From Amyelois transitella (Eukaryota > Arthropoda > Insecta > Lepidoptera > Pyralidae): a DNA stretch of 64,000 nt. The DNA is taken from NCBI RefSeq assembly GCF_032362555.1, contig NC_083519.1:3923501-3987500 (forward strand), given 5' to 3'. This document shows positions 50,632 to 62,225 of the stretch, one piece after another. A model generated the notes under the pieces. That model had not been told where the DNA came from. It saw only the letters and a program-made list of their open reading frames with translations, and ran no database searches. Every line of letters starts with the position of its first letter. Position 1 is the stretch's first letter. Position numbers and translations under genes: made by a program.

Positions 50632-53600
50632 TTAGAAAGGGTATCGCCTGTTGGTGTTGACTCGGTATTCTCCTAATCTAAAAGAAAAAAAAAACATTTA
50701 TACATCTAATAATAATAAAATGTTAAACTTAATATGAATATAGCATATAAAAGGAAATACAATTGTGCTGCAAATGGTGGTCGTATTGTTATCTGAAGCT
50801 CAAAAAAGCCGTTTATCGTACTAGTTGCATTGAGTTGTCCCATGTTGGCAGCCATTAAAAGAGCTTCCATGTTTTTAATGCGTGATAGTCATGAAAACTA
50901 GAAATTTCTAATTTCAAGTAAATTCAAGTCATTCTCTTAGGTATTATAGCAATCTTGGTATTCAAAGCCAAGGGACAAGAAGCTGGTATTGACATATCAT
51001 AAAATTGTTAGTATAGGATCATTTCAATTCATTTCAAAAAATATTTATGCTTTTTCAGATTATTCCTTTAGAGAAACGGAAAGTTCATATTTACTCAGCA
51101 ACATAACAAATATTAATATTTAAAACAATCGGAATCTTACCCGAATTTGTCCACAATATGATTGCCCATGGGGAAGGTAGCTCCACGGCACGTATTAAGG
51201 GTGATCTGGACAGAGTTTGAGCATTTTCTTCCAATAAGATGGTTGTACGAAACAGTCGCAGCAAACAACTCCCAGGCACGGTTGTGGTCGCAGATGTATG
51301 TCAAGCAGCCAGGCTGGGAGCTACCACCGTTGGGGTAAAAGTCAGCGTGACCAATGGACGTGCCGATACCCAGACCAGTGTAAGCACCATTTGTGTGGAT
51401 AACCTCCACATATCTGGCGTCGCTAGCTCTTAAGCGATTCGAATTTAAGACCCATAGAGGACCAGCAGGGTCAAGACCTGAAACGACCACAAACTTAAAT
51501 TGAAAACTATAAATCAACACTTTGATTAATCTTTGGAGAGAGTGGAGAGAAAGGTCGGAGTAGGAAGACCTAGACGAACGTATCTTGATCAAATTAAGGA
51601 CGTCCTGGTAAAGGGTCAGGTCCTCGTACAAAACCGTAAAAGTACCCGAACCGTCGAGCTTGCATGAAGAGAGTTATGAATGTGGATGAAGCGAAGAAAG
51701 TATGCAGAGATCGTAGCAAGTGGAAAGAGGTAGTCTCTGCCTACCCCTCCGGAAAAGAGGCGTGATTTTATGTATGTATTAATCTTATAAATTTGGAGTG
51801 TGAAATTTAGCTATCTATTATCAAAATTTGTAAAGAAAATCCAGCTGTACTAACCAGTAATACGACTAACTCTTCCGAAAAGCTCTCTTCCAGCGTTGCC
51901 AACTAGATGAGCACCCAAGCTAAATCCGACTAAGTGGATGTCCTCGTATCTTGCTCCAGTGACACCAATGAGGTAACGGATAAATTGTCCTAAGCCCTTG
52001 CCAACCACAGGGATACCGCGTACTGCAGTAACATAGTTGGCCATGGCCAGTCGCCTATATTCAAGGATGATTACGTTGGTTTCATCTGTGCCGAGGTACG
52101 CTGGAATATTATAATTGTACTGTTAAACATTATCTTCAAAAGCTTATTTGCTTTTTTGTAATTTGGACTAAGTCGTTGGTCTTTGCTTATGGATAGTAGG
52201 AATTATGGCTCACTTCAACCTTAAAAAAATTTACTTATTAATAGTTATTCAATTAATAGAGCTGAAATATTTAGTACGATTTAAATTTTAAGTAGGTACT
52301 TTTCATATTCGTGGGTATGTTTATTATTTACTATCATTAGTATCAAATATAATGTAATGGACTCAATATTATTAACATACTAGAGGCCGCCCGCGACTTC
52401 GTCCGCATGGAAACCCTATCAATCCCGCGGGAACTCTGGGATAAAAAGTAGCCTATGTGTTATTCTGGGTCTTCAGCTACCTACATACCAAATTTCATGG
52501 TAATCGGTTCAGTAGTTTTTGCGTGAAAGAGTATCTAACAAACATCCATACATCCATACAAACTTTCGCCTTTATAATAGTACTAGAGGCCGCCCGCGAC
52601 TTCGTCCGCATGGAAACCCTATCAATCCCGCGGGAACTCTGGGATAAAAAGTAGCCTATGTGTTATTCTGGGTCTTCAGCTACCTACATACCAAATTTCA
52701 TGGTAATCGGTTCAGTAGTTTTTGCGTGAAAGAGTAACAAACATCCATACAAACTTTCGCCTTTATAATAGTAGTAGGATTATGCTCCTTTTATCCGATC
52801 TTACCCATGGCCACTTTGAAATTATATAAGTATATATTTGTTATAAAACTTACCATCCCTGATTAGTTCATTGAGGCCTGTGTTCTGATTGCTAAGCCAG
52901 CCGTGCGCTATCACAACAGTACGATGATTGGGATTAAAGTTGGAAGTTTTTATGGTTGCAGCATTGTTGATGGCCAAAGTCTGCGCGGAAGTAGGGTTAC
53001 GTCTAGAAATAATTAGAGCGACCATTAAAGAAAAAAATTCTGGTTTTCATTTAAAGTTTTCTAATACATACATACATATCGTCACGTCTATATCCCATGC
53101 AATTAATTTCAAAATCTAAAAATGTCAAAATTCTGTAGCGAGTTTTAAGATAAATAAATCATGATGAACAAAATGTGATCGGAAAATTGTATTTCATAGT
53201 TCCAATATTTAAAAATAATTTTACGATTGTAATTTCGTTTTAGGAATTTCCAAATACAAAGTAGTAATGTTTATTCAATATCACACTTAGGATTTTGAAT
53301 TTTTTTCCCAAATCATCAAAATATTTTTGATTGATCGTAAGACATTTATCATTATATGTATTGAAATAAAATATTACCTAGTGAACAGCAAGTACAAGTT
53401 ACGTTCAGCGATGCCTTGCAATAGTTCTTCATCAACTTCACCATCTAAATGTAATTCCACATTGTCACGGCCTCCTTCAGGAATGTCTCCAGTCGGCTCC
53501 ACAGCATTCTCTTTGGTGATAACTGCTTCGTCAATGGGCACAGCAATGGCTGTGTATGCTAATGGGTTTAAAGATATTGTTAGTTTAAAAAACAATCCAG

Positions 53601-54416
53601 TATATAACAATCCAGCTTTCTTCCCAAAACAACTACTTTGGTGTTTTTGAATTTGAATTTTGGTATTTTACTGTATATGTGGGAACATACACATATGTTA
53701 ATCTATTTTAAACTAACTTTCGCTCGCTTGCTCCAACTATCGTAATCTACACTATATGTAAGCAACATTTCATGGAGTTCAAACAAACACAGTTTCACAT
53801 TAATATTAGCTTGGATAACTTATTGATTTTCATTTTCTTATAATATGCTGTTTATAGTAGAGCTTTAAATCCATACTAACTCAGAATGCAACTGTCCCCA
53901 GAAACGATATTTTATTTTATTTTATTATTTATTTCTTCGTTCTAGGTTTCCTATAATATAAGTTTTGGAATCAAGGAGATAGGTATTCAATATTAAATTT
54001 AATCAGTAGATCAGATTTTCATCCAGTAAGAGGTTTAGTTGGTTTAAATCATTTTAAAAAAGGTGGTCCTCAGTTTCACCTGTATGTATATATGTATGAT
54101 TGTCCGCAATTATCTCGTGTTTCGCTAAACCGATTTGGATGCAGTTTTCAGTTAAGTGTTTCTTACACTTGAGAGAAGATTATAGAAATTTCACGGACTT
54201 CAAAAAAGGAGGATAACGATTGGGTGCGGTTCTCTATTTTTTAGTAAAAAATAGAGAACCGCACCCAATATAATATTTAGAAACTTAATATAACTTTTGT
54301 AAATTACAAAAGTTATATTAAGTTTCTAAATATTTTATATGAAATATTGGCTAATAGCTAAATAGTCACAAACACTTACCCAAAGAAACGAACAGCAATG
54401 CAAGAGTCAACTTCAT
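50632..54416 (-). CDS. L3, pancreatic-lipase-family secreted lipase, six coding exons, 331 aa
   Basis: Coding exons in transcript order: 54380-54416, 53378-53558, 52854-53002, 51855-52100, 51141-51477, 50632-50677, sum 996 nt, with the same phases as L2 and L4. It has a signal peptide MKLTLALLFVSLG, the oxyanion block VVIAHGWLSNQNTG, Ser183 in GFSLGAH, Asp207 in GLDPAGP and His269 in CDHNRAW. The normally conserved VLDW motif before the elbow reads ILEY here (Glu136, Tyr137), a change not shared with L2 or L4. The exon 4 donor is GTTAGT, as in L4. Introns carry an R2 LINE tail, a pair of Helitron-like copies and two palindromes. AATAAA lies about 40 bases after the stop. No damage is seen. 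Confidence 0.93.
51534..51777 (+). mobile_element. RTE-type LINE tail in L3 intron 4
   Basis: A 244-bp 5'-truncated copy with AGAAAGGTCGGAGTAGGAAG, GAGCTTGCATGAAGAGAGTT and a GTATGTATT end, flanked by 9-bp duplications ATTAATCTT (51525-51533, 51778-51786). It lies antisense to the lipase, about 55 bases past the exon 5 acceptor and 70 bases before the exon 4 donor. Confidence 0.88.
52382..52775 (-). mobile_element. Two head-to-tail Helitron-like copies in L3 intron 3
   Basis: The blocks CTAGAGGCCGCCCGCGACTT, CATGGAAACCCTATCAATCC and CGGTTCAGTAGTTTTTGCGT occur at about 52382-52585 and again at 52586-52770, nearly identical apart from a small CATACATC-type length change. Both end TTTATAATAGTA. 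The near identity and direct joining suggest a tandem duplication or rolling-circle dimer. Confidence 0.88.
54219..54334. repeat. Two adjacent near-perfect palindromes in L3 intron 1
   Basis: Palindrome one has 25-bp exact arms (54219-54243 and 54245-54269) around a single G. Palindrome two has 31-bp exact arms (54272-54302 and 54304-54334) around a single A. Only two bases separate them. The block lies 45 bases downstream of the exon 1 splice donor, so the transcript would carry two long stems there. Confidence 0.92.
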
Positions 54417-54437
54417 TTTTGTTACTGGTTTTAACCC

Positions 54438-54480
54438 ACTATGGTTGCTATTAGAAAATTGTCCAGTATTTATATTTATA
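54438..54480 (-). promoter_or_regulatory. L3 core promoter: TATA boxes and initiator
   Basis: Two overlapping TATAAATA motifs (54473-54480 and 54467-54474) precede ACCATAGTGGGTTAA, whose AGT (54438-54440) sits about 34 bases after the nearer one. The same AACCAnAGTnGGTTAA context occurs at L4. The start codon is 24 bases further on. Confidence 0.7.
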
Positions 54481-54536
54481 AGTAATGCAGATTTTAATCT
54501 AATCAGTTTGCATAAAGCAATACACGATGATAAATA

Positions 54537-54559
54537 GAATTTACTTGATCCTATAATCT
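54537..54559. promoter_or_regulatory. Conserved upstream block shared by L3 and L4
   Basis: GAATTTACTTGATCCTATAA (then TCT) here matches 61391-61413 at L4 with one difference in 23, and the similarity continues into a neighbouring GATGATAAA-type stretch. Both lie 50-65 bases upstream of the TATA box. I did not find it at L2. Confidence 0.6.
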
Positions 54560-56129
54560 TGGATTTGGTGTCTTATCGGGTCCAACAATCTGGGTGATCT
54601 TTCCCCCTGGGTAGAAAAAAAATTATGTTAAGCTTAATAAATAAATAATTGTTTCGTTCCAAAAAGTATAAAATGACATAGAAATACCTTACGTTAATAA
54701 GACATTTGTTACTTTTAATTTTTTTATAATTAGATGTTATTAGTTTAAAATTTCAATACCATCCCAATTCAGTAAAGCTACATAGAAAATGTATTAAGAG
54801 AAAAGAGAAAGCTTATATTAAAAGCTATAAATAATAAATTATCATAATAGTGTTTATTTAAAAATAAATAATCATATTGCTTTTTTATGAAATTCACAGA
54901 TTTTTTAATTAAGTATATTATAATATTTTGCTCTAATGTAAATCACATAGCCAGACCTTACATATAGTGCTTCAAGGACCTAAATCTCCATCATCCTCGT
55001 TGCGTTCGTTCCCGTTGCATCCTTATTTATCTCTTTGGAGATTGGGTAAGTCAGGCTTTACCCCAAGGTGATTTGAGGTAAAAGCGTGACTTACCCAGAT
55101 TCCTGCCTGATCTCCGCAACCTTTGCCGAGGAATCTAACCTATATGAGGTCAGATTGCCTTAATTCGTAAGTTTCTTTTTCCCTTATAGTAATCCTGTTG
55201 TACTCGGGTCTAATTTCATCATAAGTACCATATTCTCGAAGAGCTTTTTAAAGAGCTGAAGACATTGCATTTGGTATATGTACTTTTGTACAGTTTAATA
55301 TTATTTTTCTTTTAATTTTTTTAAGTTACCCCTAGCAGAGACTATACCATTATTTAAAAAAATCAAGGCAATTACCCTATGTAAGCCGCTTATCTTTTAC
55401 GACAAATTGTAATCAAAATACATAATTAATTCTTTGAAAATTTTGTCATGTACAGGTACAGGATGTTGCTTAATGTTTCTAATTACTTATTTAGTGTGCA
55501 GAACCAACAGTCTTGACAAGACTCAAAAGACAAAAGGCCATGTTCAGCTGTATGGTTTGATGATGGAATTGAGATTCAAATAGTGACAGGTATTAGTCCA
55601 TTGGTCTGAAAGAAGAATTCAAATTTTAAAATAAGAAAAATAATTTTTTTTCGATTGATTTATACAATCAACCAGCTTAGAAACGTTCATTATTTTTTAT
55701 TATTAAAAATTATTTCATTTAGAAAGTATTCAAGTTATATCTTTAAGATAAAAAACTATTAACATACATATTTATGCTTAGGGATTATCCAAGTGGGCAA
55801 AGCCTGAATAGGTATACATATTTATTGAAAAAAAAAAAACTTTCCATTAAGAGAATTCAGTAATTTGATGAAAACAATTAACACCACTTATTATTACATA
55901 AAGTACGTAGTGTTTACATTAAATAGATCTTTATCTCAATGACAGCGCGAGACATTGTTTCGCATTTTGGCTCCGATTTTCATATCCGGTACAAAATGCT
56001 CAAAGTGCTCACTAAGTGAGATAAGAAAGAGTATTAATAAGATTTTAACATCAACATCATTTTTTTTAGTATAAATTTGTGGACACAGTAACGTGGTTGT
56101 GGACTTGTGGTGGTGGACGTTTTATTGTG

Positions 56130-56405
56130 TTATAAATAAATATAAATATATACGGGACAAATTACAGAGATTGAGTGTTAGACTCGAAGTAAGTTCGAGA
56201 CTTGTGTTAGGTACGAGATACTAACTCAACGATACTATATTTTTATAATAAATACTTATTTAGATAAACATCCAAGACCTAGGCCAATCAGAAAAAGTTC
56301 TTGTCCAATCAGAAAGAGTTCTTTTCTCATCATGCCCTGGCCGGGATTCGAACCCGGGACCTCCGGTGTCACAGACAAGCGTACTACCGCTGCGCCACAG
56401 AGGCC
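56130..56405 (-). repeat. tRNA-derived SINE (R4), full length
   Basis: Read on the minus strand it opens GCCTCTGTGGCGCAGCGGTA and carries an A box (TGGCGCAGCGG), a B box (GGTTCGAATCC) and a CCGGG/CCCGG T-stem. It is then followed by about 200 bp of non-tRNA body. A body follows directly, and the anticodon arm pairs poorly, so this is a SINE head, not a tRNA gene. A second head starts at 63932. Confidence 0.85.
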
Positions 56406-56769
56406 GTTATAAGAAAAAGGAAATTGATTTATTTATTACGTACACAAAATTTAATACGGTAACTGTAAAAGTAAATTTTTAAGTTACTGCGGGCATGTTA
56501 TTTTAAATCCTGTATCTGCAATTAAAAGCGAGACCTTTTCAAAGGTGAGTAAACTTACTAAAAGATACCTAATTAAATTATTTTATTGATTTACAAGGAG
56601 GATAGAATGAAACCCAATATGAAACTATTTATTGACTCTTCACCAAAAATAGTGAAATCATGACATAGGAGGATGTTTTAAATAAGAATATTTCTAAAGA
56701 AATGTCTAGTCTTCTTTAAATTTTTGTGCATATTCCTAGTTTATTTCGGGCTGGCTCTTTGAATCTTCT

Positions 56770-57110
56770 TCCATCTAGCTTTATCCTGGTTGCACCACCA
56801 CAGTCACCTCTCTGGAGAGGAGCCTTGGGTATGCCTTAGACCTTGGATCCCAAATTGGGTGAGTCACTTTTTTATACGAAGCGACTCCCATCTGACCTCC
56901 GCAACCTTTGCAGGTAATCATAACCCATATTGGATCCATGGTTACACATGGTTTTCTCACACCGTTAAAACGTCGGTTAGTATTCAAACTAATGTACATA
57001 ACTTTGAAAATAGTCATTGGTACATGGCCGAAGTGGGATTTGAACCTGTGCCTTTCTGCGCATCATGCATTTTACTCGGAAACCGATTCGACCACCAACG
57101 CTCTTCATTG
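56770..57110 (-). repeat. tRNA-headed SINE (R3)
   Basis: The best R3 copy in the window. On the minus strand the head contains TTGGTGGTCGAATCGGTTTC, GATGCGCAGAAAGGCACAGG and TTCAAATCCCACTTCGGCCA, a tRNA-like A/B-box layout. It is followed by CCAATGACTATTTTCAAAGT, and the end is marked by CTCTCCAGAGAGGTGACTGT. Confidence 0.8.
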
Positions 57111-57409
57111 GCTGTCCTGTGATTATGTATTACAAATGCAATAAAGAATATTGGCACATTTTTCGGATATCATTCTTTTCTTAGATTTTTAAATTAATAA
57201 CATGTGCCATTTTTTGCTTTTCCTGAAGAACCTACGTGCATGACGGTTGTTATATCTATCGTTAACAAAGAAATGTATGTATTATAAAGTCCAATCAGTT
57301 GATATATTTCCTCAATATCTCACAATTTTTGTTTCTCCTCTAATTTCATCATTCAAGTCAGTACTGACAGGTTAATAGTAACAAATTATACTCAATTTGA
57401 TTTCATAAT

Positions 57410-57500
57410 TATGGTTAACATTAATAACAATGGCGACAAGATGCCGCCTTGAGAAACACCCAAAGTAATTTTTATCTACAGTGACAACTCACATCCTGAA
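57410..57500 (-). pseudogene. LINE reverse transcriptase relic
   Basis: The minus-strand frame reads TLGVSQGGILSPLLLMLT, which fits the conserved QGGxLSPLLF motif of CR1/Jockey-type reverse transcriptases. A stop precedes it within a dozen codons and no other domain is recognisable around it. Confidence 0.65.
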
Positions 57501-58313
57501 CGTACTGCTTGTGATTTTTTATAGTAAATATGAGGGATAATAAAATATATCCAAGGTCTTATATTTCAAATACCTAAAATATTGAAGGAAAAAATATATT
57601 TGAGTTTATTAAAGGTGTTAGAAAATTAAAAGTGCTGAGTTAATAGAGACATTTTAAAATGTTCGATATAGTAAAGCCTTCACTTGATCTTTATATTTAA
57701 ACACTTTCCTACATACATATTCATTATTACACCTTTGCCTCTTATGGGCTATCTTAAAAGCTTCAATTAAGTTAAGAAGTCATGTGTGTGTTATGACTAC
57801 TTTTTGTTTCTTTAAATGTATATTTATGTAATTTTTTTAATTCTTTATCATATTAGGTCTCACTTGATAAAATAAAATTTTACAATAATGATAATTATAC
57901 GATAACAAATAAAATAAAATAAAATATCAAGATAATAATATTTTATATAACTTTTTTAATATGTTTCATGGCACATATTAACAAAAATATGTATTTGTAA
58001 CATTGGTATTGAATTATAAATATTAATGAAAGTTAAGTACAAAAGTTTTAATGTTTATGTTTACTCTTAAATAAAGATAAACATATTTATATTAAAATAA
58101 ATCACAGAACATTATGTAGAAAATATTTAAAATTAAACTTTTTAAGTATCTAGTTTATTCTCAATGGTAATATTATTTTTAGTTTTAGTTAATTATATTA
58201 TTATATAGTTTTAGTTATTAAGGCTACATAACATTTATGAACCAGAAATTTACTTATAAATATTGTCATGGAATTCGCTAAGTGTATGTATGTAATTTTC
58301 GTGCACAAGATCC

Positions 58314-61287
58314 TTAGAAGGGATATCTCCTGTCGGTGTTAACGCGGAATTCTCCAAGTCTGAAAGCAAATATAGAGGAAATATAAATCCTTATTATCTC
58401 ATAAATTTTTAAATTTGTCCACACGTCTATATATAGGGATCACTGGTAAAAAACTGAATCAAAATATGAAAATAAAAAAGAAACGTTTTCACTAACTCCT
58501 ATTCTTTTCTTAAATGCCAATTTAAATGATAAAACCATTTTGTAACCAAACTGAATCTTACCCGAATTTGTGTAATTCGTCATTGCCCATGGGATAGGTG
58601 TCCCCGCGGCACGTGTTAAGATTTATCTGGACAGAGTTTGAGCATTGCCTTCCAATCAGATGGTTGTAAGAGACAGTCGCAGCAAACAGCTCCCAGGCTC
58701 GGTTGTGGTCGCAGATGTAAGTCAGACAGCCGGGCTGGAAGCTGCCACCGTTTGGGTAGAAGTCAGCGTGACCAATAGACATGCCGATGCCTAGGCCGGT
58801 GTAAGCACCATTGGTGTGGATAACCTCCACATATCTGGCGTCGCTGGGTCTAAGGCGGTTCGCGTTCAAAACCCACAGGGGACCAGCGGGATCTAGACCT
58901 GAAAAGCAATTTGATATTAAAATTACATACATATGGTCACGTCTATATCCCTTGCGGGGTAAACAGAGCCAACAGTCTTGAAAAGACTGAATGGCCACAG
59001 CTATTTGGCTTAATGATAGGATTGAGATTCAAATAGTGACAGGTTGCTAGCCAATCGCCTAAAAAAAGAATCCCAAGTTTGTAAGCCTATCCCTCAGTCG
59101 CCTTTTACGACATCCATGGGAAAGAGATGGAGTGGTCCTATTCTTTTTTGTATTGGTGCCGGTAACCACAAGGCACATATTAAAAATACTAATTACTTTA
59201 AAAAATTTGCTAACTAACCTACATTAAGGTGCAATATTACATTAAGGCGGATTAAGTAAGAAACATAAAACAAAATATGAGTTCCTTCAATAGTAAAATA
59301 ATCCCTTGGTGAATCATTTAAAGAAATAGACGTATTTATTTTTTATTATCTCAACCTTTCTTTGAAGTATATGAAACATAATCATCTAATAAATAAAGTG
59401 CGTAAAATTATCAGATAAGTAAACTACCTTTGTTATCAATGAACGTTCAGACGAAATATTTGAAACTTATCTTATAGAACCCATAAGCTTGATTTCTATT
59501 TTGATCTATTTTATAAAAGATTAATTTACATGTAAGTCAATTTAACCCATTGCACTTCTCAAAAAATATGCAGATATTGAATGAACCTCCTACAATAAAA
59601 GATAAGTACTAACCAGTGATACGTGCGACTCTTCCAAGAAGTTCCCTTCCAGCGTTGCCAACAAGATGAGCACCCAAGCTGAATCCAACTAGGTGAATGT
59701 CCTCGTATCTGGCCCCAGTGACAGAGATGAGATAACGGATGAACTGTCCCAATCCTTGGCCTACAGCAGGTACACCGCGAACAGCAGTGACGTAGTTAGA
59801 TATGGCCAAACGCATCCAGTCAAGAACAATCACATTGGTTTCACCCTTTCCAAGGTATGCTGGAATAATGCAAATGCACCGTTTATTAGTTTTAGTCCAA
59901 ATTAAAACCTCATTCAGGTAAAAATTACATATATTTAAAAATGATTTACAAAGGATATTTCTGTTGATTGAGTGATTGAACCTTTATTGAGTTTTGATAA
60001 ATAATGAAATATTACAAACATTCTCAAATTATCAGTCAATGAACATACGTAATGGATAAAGTGGGAACTACCCAATCTAAAGACCGATTGGCGATAAACA
60101 AATTGATAAGTAGTCTAATAAGTCTGTTAAAAAAATGTTGCTTCTTAAGGATAAAAGCACAGGGCTTTTATCTAGATGCCTATGACTACGATTATGAATT
60201 ATGAAGTCAGGGTTTTCAGCTTTTAGATAATTTGAAAAAAAAAAACGGTCATCCTTCTTCAGCTAATATTCTAATGAAATATAAGCTCACCGTCTCTGAT
60301 TAGGGAATTGATGCCAGTGTTTTGGTTACTCAACCAGCCGTGAGCAATTACCACCGTAGGGTGATTAGGGTTGAAGTTAGAGGTTCTAATGGTTTCTGCA
60401 TTGTTAATGACCAATGTTTGCGCGGAAGCAGGATTGCGTCTGAAAATAAAAATATCTTTTGCTTAGTTTCTTGAAATTCTGTAGAGAAACGACTTCTGTC
60501 GCATTAATTTCTATATATTTCATTATTAAATGCTTCTTAATATTTGACCGGTTATTTCGTCACATCACCATTCAAAGAGGAGCCCAAAGTCCAATTATGG
60601 CTATGATCCTAGATTTTCTGCAATCTTGAAATCCGCAAGTAGAACCTAACCCATATTGTATCATGATTTCACATTCAGTAGCGTGAACATGCCTTATAAT
60701 ATAGCTTTCCTCAAGGTGTTTGCTAGTTGTTTAGCAAGCAAATCACTGTACACTTTTAACTTCTATCTCCATATGAGCGTAGGTATTACCGGTCGTTTCT
60801 CCCCTAATGCATCGGGTGCCGGGGTTCACCTTCCGTTTCCTTTTACTAAATTCAAATTTGAAAATTTTACCTGGTGAACAACAAGTACAAGTTGCGTTCG
60901 GCGATCCCTTGTAGTAACTCTTCATCAACTTCACCATCTAAGTCCAAATCAATGTCTTCACGGTCGCCTTCAGGAAAGTCTCTAGTCGGTTCGTCAAGAT
61001 GATTTTTGTTAATTGCTGCCTCATCGATGGGCACAGCAATAACTGTGTATGCTGTTTGATAAAGCTTTGGTTAAAATAAAACTTTTATACTAAGAAAGTG
61101 GCTTTTTAGATAAAAATTTAAGACGTTAACTTGCAAAATTGACAGTGACAAAGTAAACGTACATACATATTACATAAATCACGCCTCTTTCATCAGAAGA
61201 CTTATTGACACAGTAAAACTTTTTGTTTTATTAATAAAAACATTTCTCACCCAAAAATACAAACAACAATGAGAGAGTCAATTTCAT
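58314..61287 (-). CDS. L4, pancreatic-lipase-family secreted lipase, six coding exons, 331 aa
   Basis: Coding exons in transcript order: 61251-61287, 60871-61051, 60291-60439, 59614-59859, 58562-58898, 58314-58359, sum 996 nt, phases as in L2 and L3. It has a signal peptide MKLTLSLLFVFLG and an acidic N-terminal stretch (DREDIDLDLDGEVDEELLQG) before the catalytic domain. The oxyanion block VVIAHGWLSNQNTG is followed by VLDWMRL, Ser183 in GFSLGAH, Asp207 in GLDPAGP and His269 in CDHNRAW. The C-terminus is LGEFRVNTDRRYPF. L3 is its nearest relative in the window by length, tail sequence and promoter block. The R1 insert in intron 4 is harmless. It is probably a digestive or other secreted lipase; substrate unknown. 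Confidence 0.93.
58923..59176 (-). mobile_element. R1 SINE-like insertion in L4 intron 4
   Basis: A complete R1 copy lies between 9-bp duplications ATATTAAAA (58914-58922, 59177-59185). It begins about 25 bases upstream of the exon 5 acceptor on the transcript, so it could displace the branch point, though the acceptor itself is intact. Confidence 0.88.
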
Positions 61288-61308
61288 TTTGGTAACTAGT
61301 CTTAACCA

Positions 61309-61341
61309 ACTGTGGTTATTAAAATGCGATCGGTATTTATA
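61309..61341 (-). promoter_or_regulatory. L4 core promoter: TATA box and initiator
   Basis: TATAAATA (61334-61341) is followed 30 bases later by AACCACAGTTGGTTAAG with CAGT at 61309-61312. The start codon lies 22 bases beyond. A TGATAAGATTTAAATC stretch just upstream matches the GATA-bearing stretch at L2. Confidence 0.75.
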
Positions 61342-61946
61342 TTTTTTTATGATTTAAATCTTATCATTTCGCGAAACAAAATGATAAAAAGAATTTGCTT
61401 GATCCTATAATCTCTGATTTATATTGGCTAATGTATTACCTACTTAATTCTTCTTTAGCCAACCAGTGGAGGTAGCTCATCAGCAACCCGGATCTGACAT
61501 ATTTTGGATTAATTTTTACTGTGTCATGCATAAAGTGTGTTTTAGCTAGCTTGATAAACAACGCTTTTGTTTGGATTACAAACAATTTTTTAAGTGTTTC
61601 GCCTTAATTGATTTTCACCTTTCACATTTACAATCAGAATCTAACATACCAATTTGGTTTATTTATTTAAGATAAACTTTATAATTGTAATGTTTTGCTC
61701 AATATAATATAAATAACTATAATGGAAAGACGCTAAAAATTTTTACAGAATATTTACTTGCATATTAACTTTCAAAATTAATAATTAAATAAAAATAAAG
61801 TAGAGGGTTCCTCACATATAACATATGTATATTTTGTCTTTCGTCAGCGCCATCTACATTCTCCGAACTAGGATATGACATAATCTTAGTACATAGGACA
61901 TACACTGTGGACATACAACGTGGTATGTATTGACCGCGTAGCTATC

Positions 61947-62006
61947 AACGCAATCTAGCGCACATAGCTAAGAACTATTTCTTAGCTATGTGCGCTAGAT
62001 TGCGTT
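61947..62006. repeat. Perfect hairpin, 28-bp arms, 4-base loop
   Basis: Arm AACGCAATCTAGCGCACATA plus GCTAAGAA (61947-61974) and its exact reverse complement (61979-62006) flank CTAT. It is richer in GC than its surroundings and stands alone. Confidence 0.92.
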
Positions 62007-62225
62007 GTTATAAAAATCCAAGAAAGTCCATGGCATTTCTTCATATTTTTAAGCAATCTTTTGGTCCATTTCAATAAACAGGTAAAAACGTGAATATAAA
62101 AAAAATATATTTAAATAACAAACGTAGATGGTACCTGGAATCCTTAAAGTACTAGTCCGACTCGCACTTGGCTGATTTAGTTAGATCAATGAGAACATTA
62201 TGTAGTTGAAATTCCAACTACGAGT

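Larger units (their letters stand above)
54560..58313. other. Spacer between L3 and L4
   Basis: No gene is supported. It contains R3 SINE pieces (54980-55200 and 56770-57110), an R1 piece (55495-55620), a tRNA-derived SINE (56130-56405) and a relic of LINE reverse transcriptase near 57410-57500. The part from 57500 to 58260 is very AT-rich and shows nothing. Confidence 0.5.

Noticed and set aside
56335-56405. tRNA gene
   Set aside because: The A and B boxes and T-stem are good, but the anticodon arm pairs poorly, a non-tRNA body follows directly, and the same head recurs at 63932. It is a SINE head.
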